Positions 7,405-14,592 of a DNA stretch of 16,041 nucleotides are shown here, piece after piece (the first letter of the stretch is position 1; each line of letters begins with the position of its first letter). Source of the stretch: an uncultured Oscillibacter sp. (GTDB taxonomy: Bacteria; Bacillota; Clostridia; Oscillospirales; Oscillospiraceae); assembly GCA_900548505.1 (NCBI GenBank), contig URKI01000054.1:1-16041 (forward strand). The letters run 5' to 3'. The translations under genes were made by a program, and so were the position numbers. Under the pieces are notes generated by a model, which worked only from the letters and a program-made list of their open reading frames with translations, did no database searches and was not told the origin of the DNA.

Positions 7405-7806
7405 TCAGAGGGCGGAATTGTCCTGCTTTTTGTCGAAATATTTTTCCACTTTATCCATGATATCGGGGACCATCTCCACCACGCGGTCCACCGTGGACAC
7501 AGGCGGCACGGCCACAGGAAGCACCCGGGCGCTTCCGTCCTTGACCACCAGGAACGCCACAGGAGCGATCTTCACGCCGGCAGCGCTGCCGCCGCCGAAG
7601 TTCTCCTTGGGGCTGGTTTTTCCATAGTCTCCGCCACCGGCGCCGAAGCCGAAGCTGACTTTGGAAATGGGAATCAGCGTAACGCCGTCAGGGGTGGTGA
7701 TGGGCTGCCCCACGATGGTGTTGGTGTCCACCATTTCCCGGATCTTCTCCATGGTGGCGCGCATCATGTCGTTTAATGGAGACTTCTTTTCCATCGGATT
7801 GTCCAT
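7405..7806 (-). CDS. gerW: GerW/YtfJ-family sporulation protein
   Basis: This 133-residue protein belongs to the GerW (YtfJ) family, made during sporulation and needed for normal spore germination in Bacillus; its biochemical activity is not known. The sequence shows a helical N-terminus (residues 10-27), the family core IVGQPITTPDGVTLIPISKVSFGFGAGGGDYG (31-62), a second glycine run near 71-77 and a C-terminal helix. There is no signal peptide. The ATG at 7806 follows an AAAGGA site by eight bases; an in-frame ATG at 7824 overlaps the stop of the preceding gene but has no ribosome binding site. The pairing with a DUF2953 gene matches the ytfI-ytfJ pair of Bacillus. Confidence 0.92.
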   Translation of the reverse strand: MDNPMEKKSPLNDMMRATMEKIREMVDTNTIVGQPITTPDGVTLIPISKVSFGFGAGGGDYGKTSPKENFGGGSAAGVKIAPVAFLVVKDGSARVLPVAVPPVSTVDRVVEMVPDIMDKVEKYFDKKQDNSAL

Positions 7807-7823
7807 AGTTACCGTCCTTTCCA

Positions 7824-8480
7824 TTATGCGGCCGAGGCTGTCTGCTTTGTTTCAGGATTTGCATTTTGGCCCCGCTTCATATAGCCTGCCAAAAATTTTA
7901 TGACCGGGACCCCGATGCCAAGGGCCACGGATATCAGTGTGCCCAAAGTCAAAAAGATCCCAACCTTTCCGCTGGATACGGTGGTATCCGCATCAAAGTC
8001 GATGCCTACATGGATGGCTGGATCTGGGACACGCACCAGCTGCTCCAGGGCCGGCATGACGGTCCACACCACAGCATGGAGCTGCCCGTAGAGCTGCGCG
8101 GCCGCTGCAGGGTCCTCTTCCCCACCCACAGTGACGCTGATTTCCAGCGGCGTGATGCAGATGCCCCGTCTGGTACGGTCCAGCGCCTTGCGCAGAGGTG
8201 GCAGCAGCGTTTTCAGAGCCAGCTGGAGATCATCAGCGGTTGGCTTTGGGAAAGATGACCGCTTTTTCTGCGGCTGCTGCGGAGCTTCCTTGGCAGCCGG
8301 TTCCGGCTTGCTGCTTTTTTTCTTCCGCGGAGCGGGCGGATACAGCTGGATGTGCGCAGGGCCGACGGTTGCTTCCGCCGTCAGAGAGCCGGGCTCCCAG
8401 GTAAGGCGGACGCCCAGACGCAGACGGCTCAAAAGCACTGCCAGCAAGATCAATATGCCCAAAATGATCAAAAACCACAT
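7824..8480 (-). CDS. DUF2953 (YtfI-like) membrane-anchored protein
   Basis: This 218-residue protein of unknown function resembles the DUF2953 family, represented by YtfI next to YtfJ in Bacillus. It begins with a transmembrane helix (about residues 2-20, MWFLIILGILILLAVLL), followed by a basic, proline- and lysine-rich linker (about 48-80) and a folded domain. A second hydrophobic segment lies near 172-198. The ATG at 8480 is nine bases after a GGAGGAG site (8491-8497); the in-frame TTG just before it is less likely. The stop lies 17 bases before the gerW start. A role in spore envelope or membrane assembly is only inferred from the neighbouring gerW. Confidence 0.85.
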   Translation of the reverse strand: MWFLIILGILILLAVLLSRLRLGVRLTWEPGSLTAEATVGPAHIQLYPPAPRKKKSSKPEPAAKEAPQQPQKKRSSFPKPTADDLQLALKTLLPPLRKALDRTRRGICITPLEISVTVGGEEDPAAAAQLYGQLHAVVWTVMPALEQLVRVPDPAIHVGIDFDADTTVSSGKVGIFLTLGTLISVALGIGVPVIKFLAGYMKRGQNANPETKQTASAA

Positions 8481-8513
8481 CAAGGCGTTCTCCTCCCCTC
8501 TTATCTGCAGGAA

Positions 8514-9113
8514 TCAGTCTTCCGAGGAAACGGCGTGCTGAGCGGAATCAATGATCTGGCCGCTTTCATCCAGGCGCATCTGCCCGTCACCGCCGAGATC
8601 CGGCATTTCGGGAAGATCGTCCAGGCTGCTCAGGTGAAATGCCCGCAGGAACTGCCGGGTGGTGCGATAAAGATGGGGGCGGCCCGGCACTTGGAGTCTG
8701 CCGCACTCCTCAATGAGCTTTCGATCCTGCAGGAGGCTGATGGTGTAGGCGCTATCCACGCCGCGGACCTGGTCCACGAAGGCGCGGGTAGTGGGCTGAT
8801 AGTAGGCGATGATCGTCAGCACTTCCAGGGCCGGCTGACTGAGCTTGGCCGGCTTGCGGATCTCAAAAGCGCGGCGGATGGCGTCGGCATAATCCGGCGC
8901 GGAGCAAAGCTGCCAGCTGTCCTCAATGTGCAGAAGGCGCATGCCGCGCCGCTCATAGGAATAGTAGTCTGTCAGGTGCTGCAGGACCTGCTCCGCCGTG
9001 GCGCGGTCCAGATCCAGCGCAACGCAGATCCGGTCGGTCTGTACCGGCTCGCCGGAGGCAAACAGGATGCTCTCTACGGCGGCCTCAATCTCTTTCATTT
9101 CCATGCTTTCCAA
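8514..9113 (-). CDS. scpB: Segregation and condensation protein B
   Basis: ScpB is the winged-helix (kite) subunit of the SMC-ScpAB condensin, which compacts and separates replicated chromosomes. The 199-residue product has the family start MEMKEIEAAVESILFASGEPVQ, the core QPALEVLTIIAYYQPTTRAFVDQVRGVDS and the block GRPHLYRTTRQFLRAF. The acidic C-terminal tail is typical. A GAGGAG site stands nine bases before the TTG at 9113, which is therefore chosen; ATGs at 9104 and 9098 are alternatives 18 and 24 bases from that site. The gene follows scpA after 13 bases and its ribosome binding site overlaps the scpA stop, which fits coupled synthesis of the two partners. Confidence 0.94.
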   Translation of the reverse strand: MESMEMKEIEAAVESILFASGEPVQTDRICVALDLDRATAEQVLQHLTDYYSYERRGMRLLHIEDSWQLCSAPDYADAIRRAFEIRKPAKLSQPALEVLTIIAYYQPTTRAFVDQVRGVDSAYTISLLQDRKLIEECGRLQVPGRPHLYRTTRQFLRAFHLSSLDDLPEMPDLGGDGQMRLDESGQIIDSAQHAVSSED

Positions 9114-9126
9114 ACTTGGCAACTCC

Positions 9127-9912
9127 TCACAGTTTCAGATCCTCAGGGATATCCCGCTCCTGGCGCACAGTGCAGTCGGTCTCGGAGCCTGCCAGATGGA
9201 TCACGCTGGCACGGCACAGCTCCAGTACCGCCAAAAAGGTGGCCACCACTTCACTGCGGCTCCGGCTGCCACGGAACAAAAGCAAAAACCGGGTGATTCC
9301 GTGCTGGCGCAGACGCTGCAGGATCTCCTTGGCTTTGCTTTCCACCGGGTACGGCTCATGGCGTACGATCTCATCAAAGACGGCCTGGGGCGGCGGCAGG
9401 GCCTGCTTGGCCCGGGAGCGGATCTCCGCCATGGCCAGGATCAGATCGGCGGGTTCCTGACTGTATTCAAAGATCTTCCCGCGCTTTACAGGTTCGGGGT
9501 TGCGGGTCAGGATATTGCGGCCGAATTCTCCCAGAGGCTCCAGACGCTGGGCCATGACTTTGACGCGGCTGTAGTGTTCGCTGCGCCGCCGTTCCTCCAG
9601 GGACTGGATCAGGGCATCCATTTCGCTGCGGGCCTCTTCATCTTCGATAGACAGCAGCATTCTCGTTTTGATGTACATCAGGTGGGAGGCCATAGAGACG
9701 AATTCGCTGGCCACTTCCAGGTCCATCCGCTGACGGACCTCCAGCCACTCCAGATACTGATCCAGGATCTGCGAGATGGAAATATCCTGGATCTCCATCT
9801 TATTCTTCCCCAAAAGATACAAGATCAAATCCAGAGGACCTTCAAAATCCTGCATTTCCTCCTGGGAGCGGGAACGGACCACCTTTTCCAATTTAAAAAC
9901 AGGATTTTCCAA
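9127..9912 (-). CDS. scpA: Segregation and condensation protein A
   Basis: ScpA is the kleisin that bridges the SMC ATPase heads and binds ScpB in bacterial condensin. From the TTG at 9912 the protein has 261 residues, normal for the family. The N-terminal domain shows the hallmark DFEGPLDLILYLLGKNKMEIQDISI (22-46), then EFVSMASHLMYIKTRMLL (about 70-87). The C-terminal winged helix has the motif FLLLFRGSRSRSEVVATFLAVLELCR that contacts the SMC head. The start was set by a GAGGTG site whose GAGG (9921-9924) is eight bases from the TTG; the in-frame ATG at 9942 has no such site, and residues further upstream do not resemble ScpA. It is the first gene of the scpA-rluB operon. Confidence 0.95.
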   Translation of the reverse strand: MENPVFKLEKVVRSRSQEEMQDFEGPLDLILYLLGKNKMEIQDISISQILDQYLEWLEVRQRMDLEVASEFVSMASHLMYIKTRMLLSIEDEEARSEMDALIQSLEERRRSEHYSRVKVMAQRLEPLGEFGRNILTRNPEPVKRGKIFEYSQEPADLILAMAEIRSRAKQALPPPQAVFDEIVRHEPYPVESKAKEILQRLRQHGITRFLLLFRGSRSRSEVVATFLAVLELCRASVIHLAGSETDCTVRQERDIPEDLKL

Positions 9913-9973
9913 TGTTTGCACCTCAAACCGATATTTTTGCATCCAAAGACACAAAAACCCAATAAATAAAATC

Positions 9974-10002
9974 ATTATACCAGCTTTTTGCCCCAAATAC
10001 AA
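9974..10002 (-). promoter_or_regulatory. Predicted promoter of the scpA-rluB operon
   Basis: On the minus strand TTGTAT (10002-9997), a 17-base spacer and a perfect TATAAT (9979-9974) are seen. A TGG before the hexamer makes an extended -10, which offsets the weak -35. The transcript would start near 9967, about 55 bases before the TTG of scpA. Confidence 0.75.
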
Positions 10003-10050
10003 GGGCCCGGAAGGTGGCCAAAGTCCGGGTGGGAGAAGCGGCAAACGAAA

Positions 10051-10081
10051 GAAAGCTCAAGGCAAAGCGCCTTGAGCTTTC
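10051..10081 (-). terminator. Intrinsic terminator of rpsB-tsf
   Basis: GAAAGCTCAAGGC (10051-10063) and its exact complement (10069-10081) form a 13-bp stem with a five-base loop. On the minus strand it is followed by a T-rich tract (TTTCGTTTG, 10050-10042). It lies 55 bases after the tsf stop and upstream of the scpA promoter, separating the two operons. Confidence 0.88.
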
Positions 10082-10136
10082 TTCTATTCAATAAATGAAC
10101 ATGCTGCAGACCACTTGCGATCCTGCAAGGGCTTTC

Positions 10137-11054
10137 TCAGCCCTTTACCATAGAGGCGATCTCAGCAGCGAAGTTCTCCTGCTTCTTCTCGATGCCCTCG
10201 CCCTTCTCGAAACGGACAGCGTTCTTGAAGGTGATGGTGCCGCCCAGCGCCTTGGCAGCGGAAGCGATATACTGCTCCACGGTCATGGCGTTGTCCTTCA
10301 CGAACTCCTGCTGCAGCAGGCAGTTCTCGGCATAGAACTTGTTCATCTTGCCCATGACGATCTTCTCGCGCACCTGCTCGGGCTTGTTGGCCATCTTGGG
10401 ATCGTTGGACATCTGGACCATCATGATCTTCTTCTCCTCGTCCAGAACGTCCTGGGTGACCTGGGTCTTGTCCCAGAAACGGGGATTCAGAGCGGCGATC
10501 TGCATGGCGACGTCCTTACCGACCTCTTCCACCTTCTCGGCGGGCAGGTTGGTCTCCAGGTTCACCAGAACACCGATCTTGCCGCCGGCGTGGACGTAAG
10601 CCACGGAGGTACCGCCCTCAAAGCGGGCGAAGCGGCGGACCTTGATGTTCTCGCCGATGACCAGGACCATCTCCTGCTGCTGCTGGGTGACGGTCAGATC
10701 AGTGCCGTTGTACTTGCACTCCATCAGAGCGTCCAGATCGGCGGGAGCCTCCTTGGCAACGGTCTCAGCCACGCCCTTGACGAAGTTGACGAACTTCTCG
10801 TTCTTGCCCACGAAGTCGGTCTCGGCGTTGACCTCGACCACCACGCCGGCACCATCGATGACAGTGGCATAAGCCATGCCCTCGGCGGCGATACGGCCAG
10901 CCTTCTTGGCGGAGGCGGCCATGCCCTTTTCACGCAGCCACTCGACGGCCTTGTCCATGTCGCCGTCGGAAGCGGCCAGTGCCTTCTTGCAATCCATCAT
11001 GCCCACGCCGGTCATCTCGCGCAGGGTCTTAACATCAGCTGCGGTAAAAGCCAT
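10137..11054 (-). CDS. tsf: Translation elongation factor Ts
   Basis: EF-Ts exchanges GDP for GTP on EF-Tu during protein synthesis in the cytoplasm. The 305-residue product has the N-terminal UBA-like domain with VKTLREMTGVGMMDCKKAL (8-26) and the TDFV motif at 79-82 that inserts into EF-Tu. The core and dimerisation regions follow, with the C-terminal helix pair after residue 200. Length is normal. The ATG at 11054 is preceded by GGAGGA with eight bases between. It follows rpsB by 67 bases, a standard rpsB-tsf pair, and ends before a strong terminator. Confidence 0.98.
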   Translation of the reverse strand: MAFTAADVKTLREMTGVGMMDCKKALAASDGDMDKAVEWLREKGMAASAKKAGRIAAEGMAYATVIDGAGVVVEVNAETDFVGKNEKFVNFVKGVAETVAKEAPADLDALMECKYNGTDLTVTQQQQEMVLVIGENIKVRRFARFEGGTSVAYVHAGGKIGVLVNLETNLPAEKVEEVGKDVAMQIAALNPRFWDKTQVTQDVLDEEKKIMMVQMSNDPKMANKPEQVREKIVMGKMNKFYAENCLLQQEFVKDNAMTVEQYIASAAKALGGTITFKNAVRFEKGEGIEKKQENFAAEIASMVKG

Positions 11055-11082
11055 TTTACGTTTCCTCCAGTATGATTGATCA

Positions 11083-11107
11083 GACGGGCGGAGGTTCTCC
11101 GCCCGTC
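11083..11107 (-). repeat. GC-rich hairpin between rpsB and tsf
   Basis: GACGGGCGGAG (11083-11093) and its exact complement CTCCGCCCGTC (11097-11107) form an 11-bp stem with a three-base loop. On the minus strand it lies 15 bases after the rpsB stop, and no T-run follows, so it is not a classic terminator. It could pause or partly stop transcription, or protect the rpsB message from 3' decay. Confidence 0.7.
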
Positions 11108-11121
11108 CGGCAGATTACTGA

Positions 11122-11856
11122 TTACTCAGCGTCCTCAGCCTTCTCAGCGGCAGCCTCGGCGGTCTGCTCGCCCTGCTTGCCCTCCAGCACGGCGTTGGCC
11201 ATGATGGAAGAGATCAGCTTGATGGCGCGGATGGCGTCATCGTTGCCGGGGATCACATAATCGATCTCGTCGGGATCGCAGTTGGTATCGGCGATGGCCA
11301 CAACGGGGATGCCCAGCTTGTGAGCCTCAGCGATGGCGTTGCGCTCCTTGCGGGTGTCCACGATGAACAGGGCGCCGGGCAGACGCTTCATTTCCTTCAC
11401 ACCGCCCAGGTACTTCTCCAGCTTGGCGATCTCGCCCATGTGCTTCATGACTTCCTTCTTGGGCAGCATGTCGAAGGTGCCGTCAGCCTGCATGTTCTTC
11501 AGCTGGGTCAGACGGTCCACGCGGGTGCGCATGGTCTTGAAGTTGGTCATCATGCCGCCCAGCCAACGAGCGTTGACATAGTACTGGCCGCAGCGGGTAG
11601 CCTCCTCGCGGATGGCCTCCTGAGCCTGCTTCTTGGTGCCCACGAACAGCAGGGTCTGGCCGTTCTCGCTGAGCTGACGGACGAAGTTGTAGGCCTCCTC
11701 CAGCTTGCGGACGGTCTTCTGCAGGTCAACGATATAGATGCCGTTGCGCTCGGTGTAGATATAGGGAGCCATCTTGGGGTTCCAGCGACGGGTCTGGTGA
11801 CCGAAGTGGACGCCCGCCTCCAGCAGGGCCTTCATGGATACGACGTTAGATGCCAT
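11122..11856 (-). CDS. rpsB: 30S ribosomal protein S2
   Basis: S2 binds late to the 30S head and platform junction and is needed for S1 docking. The 244-residue product carries the family N-terminus MASNVVSMKALLEAGVHFGHQTRRWNPKM, the central LLFVGTKKQAQEAI and YVNARWLGGMMTNFKT segments, and the C-terminal signature GIPVVAIADTNCDPDEIDYVIPGNDDAIRAI. An acidic, alanine-rich tail ends the protein. The ATG at 11856 follows GGAGGA by ten bases. It is the first gene of the rpsB-tsf operon; the roughly 110-base leader before it is long enough for a regulatory RNA, but I recognise no known structure in it. Confidence 0.98.
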   Translation of the reverse strand: MASNVVSMKALLEAGVHFGHQTRRWNPKMAPYIYTERNGIYIVDLQKTVRKLEEAYNFVRQLSENGQTLLFVGTKKQAQEAIREEATRCGQYYVNARWLGGMMTNFKTMRTRVDRLTQLKNMQADGTFDMLPKKEVMKHMGEIAKLEKYLGGVKEMKRLPGALFIVDTRKERNAIAEAHKLGIPVVAIADTNCDPDEIDYVIPGNDDAIRAIKLISSIMANAVLEGKQGEQTAEAAAEKAEDAE

Positions 11857-11971
11857 AATGTTTTGTTCCTCCGAATCAGTTTAGTTTTTACCTCCGGCGG
11901 TTTCATCCCCCCTGCCAATCTCCTGCGGAGACACAGACAGGAAGTCGACGCACCGTGCGGAATGCTGAAAT

Positions 11972-12000
11972 ATAATACCATAGGCCGCAGGTGAATGCAA
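11972..12000 (-). promoter_or_regulatory. Predicted promoter of rpsB-tsf
   Basis: On the minus strand TTGCAT (12000-11995) is followed after exactly 17 bases by TATTAT (11977-11972). The predicted start near 11965 leaves a leader of about 110 bases before rpsB. An AT-rich stretch just upstream (12001-12030) could serve as an UP element. Confidence 0.75.
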
Positions 12001-12059
12001 GTATTTTTTCCAGAAAAATACGGAAAATACCTGCTTTTTCTGAGGATTCCCCGGGGGTT

Positions 12060-12344
12060 TCACAGCAACTTGCGCCGTTTGCGCTCCATGGCGGGGTCAC
12101 GCCGCTGAAACTGCTTATCCACCAGAATGATGTCGTCTCCCACCCGCTGGATGCACTCCCACGGGATATAAAACTCCTCTCCCCTGCCGAAAAGCCCGAA
12201 AAAGCGGCAGGGGCCGTACACCACGATGGCCACCACCTGCCCCTCGGGAAGCTTCACGTCCACGTCGTCTACAAAGCCGAGCCGGCAGCCGTCGCAGACA
12301 TTGATGACCTCCTTGCGCCGGAGATCCCGGATCCTGCACTGCAT
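12060..12344 (-). CDS. YlmC/YmxH-family sporulation protein (PRC-barrel)
   Basis: This 94-residue protein matches the small YlmC/YmxH family, a PRC-barrel fold often tied to sporulation in Firmicutes; its molecular role is unknown. The product starts MQCRIRDLRRKEVINVCDGCRLGFVDDVDV, has the central block GPCRFFGLFGRGEEFYIPWECIQRVGDDIILV and ends in a basic KRRKLL tail. The ATG at 12344 is seven bases after a clear AAGGAGG site; longer in-frame extensions have no family similarity. It is divergent from sigG, and ylmC is also a neighbour of sigG in Bacillus. No obvious terminator follows, so its transcript may run toward the rpsB promoter. Confidence 0.88.
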   Translation of the reverse strand: MQCRIRDLRRKEVINVCDGCRLGFVDDVDVKLPEGQVVAIVVYGPCRFFGLFGRGEEFYIPWECIQRVGDDIILVDKQFQRRDPAMERKRRKLL

Positions 12345-12419
12345 GGTGCTCCCTCCTTCCGCTCCATGCATATGCGCGCGGGCGGACGTCCCATGCCCAC
12401 AATGCGACAAAAGCTCCCA

Positions 12420-12449
12420 GTATAGGAAAAAGCGGCATGGGCAATACTG
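12420..12449 (+). promoter_or_regulatory. Predicted sigma-F promoter of sigG
   Basis: GTATA (12420-12424), a spacer of exactly 15 bases, and GGCAATACTG (12440-12449) match the B. subtilis sigma-F pattern GYWTA-N15-GGnnAnAHTR at every defined position, as I remember that consensus. Transcription would start near 12456, 28 bases before sigG. Forespore sigma-F control of sigG is established in Bacillus and Clostridioides. Confidence 0.7.
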
Positions 12450-12483
12450 AGCGCAGATTGTTGATTAGGCAGGAGACGGATGC

Positions 12484-13254
12484 ATGCAGGGAAAAGTGGA
12501 AATCGCCGGCGTCAATACCGCCAGGCTGAAGGTGCTGAAAAACGACGAGACCATGGAGCTTCTGCGAAAGACGAAAAGCGGCGACCAGGAAGCACGACGT
12601 CAGTTGATCGAGGGGAACCTCCGGCTGGTGCTCTCGGTCATCCAGCGATTTGCCAGCCGGGGCGAGAACGCGGACGACCTGTTTCAGGTGGGCTGCGTGG
12701 GGCTCATCAAGGCCATCGATAATTTTGACGTGGACAAGCCCGTGCGCTTTTCCACCTACGGTGTACCCATGATCATCGGCGAGATCCGCCGGTATCTCAG
12801 GGACAACAGCGCTATCCGGGTATCCCGCTCCATGCGGGACACGGCTTACCGGGTGCTGCAGGTGCGGGACCGCTTTATCGCCGAGAATCAGCGGGAGCCT
12901 ACCGTGGAGCAGATCGCCAAGGAGCTGGATATCCCCCGGGAAGAGGTGGTGTTTGCCATGGATGCCATCGTGGACCCCGTATCCCTTTACGAGCCGGTCT
13001 ACGACCATGGCGGGGACGCCATCTGTGTGATGGACCAGCTGCGGGACACCCGGGATACGGACGAGGACTGGACGGACCGCATCGCGCTGAAAGAAGCCAT
13101 GAAGCGGCTGGACCCCCGGGAGCGGCGCATCCTCTCTCTCCGGTTTTACGAGGGAAAGACCCAGATGGAGGTATCCGCCGAGGTGGGGATCTCCCAGGCG
13201 CAGGTCAGCCGGCTGGAAAAAGGGGCCATCAACACCATTAAGAAAAATCTGTGA
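12484..13254 (+). CDS. sigG: RNA polymerase sporulation sigma factor SigG
   Basis: Sigma-G directs late gene expression in the forespore. The 256-residue protein has the SigG-specific N-terminus KVEIAGVNTARLKVL (4-18). Region 2 includes NLRLVLSVIQRFASRGENADDLFQVGCVGLIKAIDNFD (45-82) and FSTYGVPMIIGEIRRYLRDN (89-108). Region 3 has the REPTVEQIAKEL motif (137-148), and region 4 (about 205-250) contains a helix-turn-helix ending EVGISQAQVSRLEKGA. Length is normal for SigG and the REPTVEQ and DPVSLYEPVYDHGGD segments separate it from SigF. The ATG at 12484 lies seven bases after AGGAGA (12471-12476). A sigma-F-type promoter precedes it. Confidence 0.95.
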   Translation: MQGKVEIAGVNTARLKVLKNDETMELLRKTKSGDQEARRQLIEGNLRLVLSVIQRFASRGENADDLFQVGCVGLIKAIDNFDVDKPVRFSTYGVPMIIGEIRRYLRDNSAIRVSRSMRDTAYRVLQVRDRFIAENQREPTVEQIAKELDIPREEVVFAMDAIVDPVSLYEPVYDHGGDAICVMDQLRDTRDTDEDWTDRIALKEAMKRLDPRERRILSLRFYEGKTQMEVSAEVGISQAQVSRLEKGAINTIKKNL

Positions 13255-13263
13255 GCCTTGTCA

Positions 13264-13292
13264 TTGACGGGCGGGCCGGTTTCGGATAGACT
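13264..13292 (+). promoter_or_regulatory. Predicted promoter of the thioesterase gene
   Basis: TTGACG (13264-13269), a 17-base spacer and TAGACT (13287-13292) form a plausible sigma-A promoter in the gap between sigG and the thioesterase. Transcription would start near 13299, leaving a leader of about 28 bases that contains the AGAGGA ribosome binding site. Confidence 0.55.
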
Positions 13293-13326
13293 GATTTTGA
13301 AATTTCAAAAGAGAGGAACTGGCCCC

Positions 13327-13737
13327 ATGGATTTTGAAAAGCTGAAAGAATTCCGCAATACCAATAATCCCTTTTGTCAGCGGCTTGGCATTTCGGTGGA
13401 GGAAATCGGCCCGGGATATGCCCGGATCACAAAACAGGTGACGCAAGAGGATCTCAATCCCGCGGGGCTTGCCCACGGCGGGGTGTACTTCACCATGGCG
13501 GACACCGCTTCCGGCGCAGCCTGTGCCTCCCACGGCTACTATGGCGTGACGGTAAACGCCAATTATAACTATCTCAAAAGCGGCAAGTGCGGAGACACAC
13601 TGATCGCAGAGGCAGCGGAGACCAAGGCCGGCCGGACGCTTTGCGTATATGATGTGCGTGTGACGGACCAGAATGGGACGCTTCTGGGAACGGGGACGTT
13701 CACCTATTACCTGCTGGATCGGAAAATCGAGCTGTAA
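13327..13737 (+). CDS. PaaI-family hotdog-fold thioesterase
   Basis: This 136-residue protein has the single hotdog domain of PaaI-type acyl-CoA thioesterases, which hydrolyse CoA thioesters such as phenylacetyl-CoA or related aryl or acyl groups. The signature NPAGLAHGGVYFTMADTASGAA spans 44-65, with N44, H50-G51-G52 and D59 at the expected catalytic and CoA positions. The end (GTGTFTYYLL) completes the beta sheet. The ATG at 13327 follows AGAGGA by nine bases; an upstream in-frame start at 13258 has no ribosome binding site and runs into the sigG stop. It has its own promoter and terminator, so it appears to be monocistronic. The substrate is unknown. Confidence 0.9.
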   Translation: MDFEKLKEFRNTNNPFCQRLGISVEEIGPGYARITKQVTQEDLNPAGLAHGGVYFTMADTASGAACASHGYYGVTVNANYNYLKSGKCGDTLIAEAAETKAGRTLCVYDVRVTDQNGTLLGTGTFTYYLLDRKIEL

Positions 13738-13767
13738 AAAAGACGCGGCGAAAGCCGCGTCTTTTTT
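13736..13767. terminator. Bidirectional intrinsic terminator
   Basis: A 14-bp stem pairs 13736-13749 with 13754-13767 around a GAAA tetraloop at 13750-13753. The stem core GACGCGGC is flanked by an A-run on the left and a T-run on the right, so each strand has a U-tract. It serves the thioesterase gene (plus) and the convergent ucpA-like gene, which ends 10 bases away (minus). Confidence 0.95.
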
Positions 13768-13776
13768 TGATGATCA

Positions 13777-14565
13777 TCAAACGCCCATGGTGCTGGTCTC
13801 CGGCAGCGTGGAGCCGCCGTCGATGACGAACTGGGCGCCGGTGAGATAGCTGGCCTCGTCGCTGGCCAGGAATGCTGCCAGCTCGCCCACTTCCTTGGGA
13901 TCGGCCAGCCGTCCCAGAGGAATGGCGGAGGCGATGCCGTCCACCACGCTCTGGGGGTTGTCCGGGCAGGACTGGACCGCCATGCCCTGCACCATGGGGG
14001 TGAGCACATAGCCCGGGCAGATGGCGTTGACGTTGACATAAGGGGCAAACTCCCGGGCCAGAGCCTTGGTCAGGCCCACCAGAGCCGCCTTGCTCATGGC
14101 ATATGCCGCCTCGCCGGGGTCGGCCACCATATCGCCGGTGACGGAGGACATGATGACGATCTTGCCCCACTTGCGCTCCACCATGGCAGGCAGTACCGCC
14201 TTGCAGGTGTTCCACGCGCCCTTGACGTTGATGTCCAGATGGGCGTCCCGGTCGGCGTCGCTCTGGGTCAAAAAGTCGCCCAGGCGGCAGATACCCGCAT
14301 TGGAGACCAGGATATCAATGGCGCCGAAGGCCTTCACGCCCGCTTTATATCCGGCGCGGACGCTGTCCATATCCGCAACGTCCATCCGCACGGCCACAGC
14401 CTGGGCACCCTCAGCACGCAGCTGGGCCGCCAGTTCCTCCACGGCCTGGCCGCGGGCGGCAAGCACCACATTGGCCCCATGCTTGACGAACGTGCGGGCG
14501 ATGCCCTCTCCGATGCCCTTGGAGGCGCCGGTAATGAGGGCGGTCTTTCCGGTCAGCTTACCCAT
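13777..14565 (-). CDS. ucpA: UcpA-like short-chain dehydrogenase/reductase
   Basis: This 262-residue SDR oxidoreductase closely resembles what I remember of E. coli UcpA. Shared blocks include MGKLTGKTALITG at the start, DINVKGAWN, MSSVTGDMVADPGEAAYA, NAICPGYVLTPM, RLADPKEVGELAAFLASDE and the end VIDGGSTLPET. The cofactor motif TGASKGIG is at 12-19, SNAG at 88-91 (the usual first Asn is Ser) and the catalytic set N113, S140/S141, Y155 and K159 is intact. The natural substrate of UcpA is not firmly known; furfural tolerance has been reported in E. coli. The ATG at 14565 lies ten bases after AAGGAG. It follows the LysR-type gene by 57 bases in the same direction and ends at a shared terminator. 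Confidence 0.92.
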   Translation of the reverse strand: MGKLTGKTALITGASKGIGEGIARTFVKHGANVVLAARGQAVEELAAQLRAEGAQAVAVRMDVADMDSVRAGYKAGVKAFGAIDILVSNAGICRLGDFLTQSDADRDAHLDINVKGAWNTCKAVLPAMVERKWGKIVIMSSVTGDMVADPGEAAYAMSKAALVGLTKALAREFAPYVNVNAICPGYVLTPMVQGMAVQSCPDNPQSVVDGIASAIPLGRLADPKEVGELAAFLASDEASYLTGAQFVIDGGSTLPETSTMGV

Positions 14566-14592
14566 GGTAAAACAGCTCCTTTTAGATTCCAT

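Noticed and set aside
10095..11075. 326-codon plus-strand frame opposite tsf
   Set aside because: Leucine-, histidine- and aspartate-rich product typical of an antisense frame over a codon-biased gene; EF-Ts on the minus strand is certain.
12001..12021. AT-rich inverted repeat (eight-base arms) next to the rpsB -35
   Set aside because: The stem is only A-T pairs apart from its outermost base pair and it lies where an UP element would be; it is weak as a terminator for ylmC.
12480..12722. Alternative frame from an ATG four bases before the sigG start
   Set aside because: It overlaps sigG in another frame, ends early and its product resembles nothing; the ribosome binding site spacing favours 12484.
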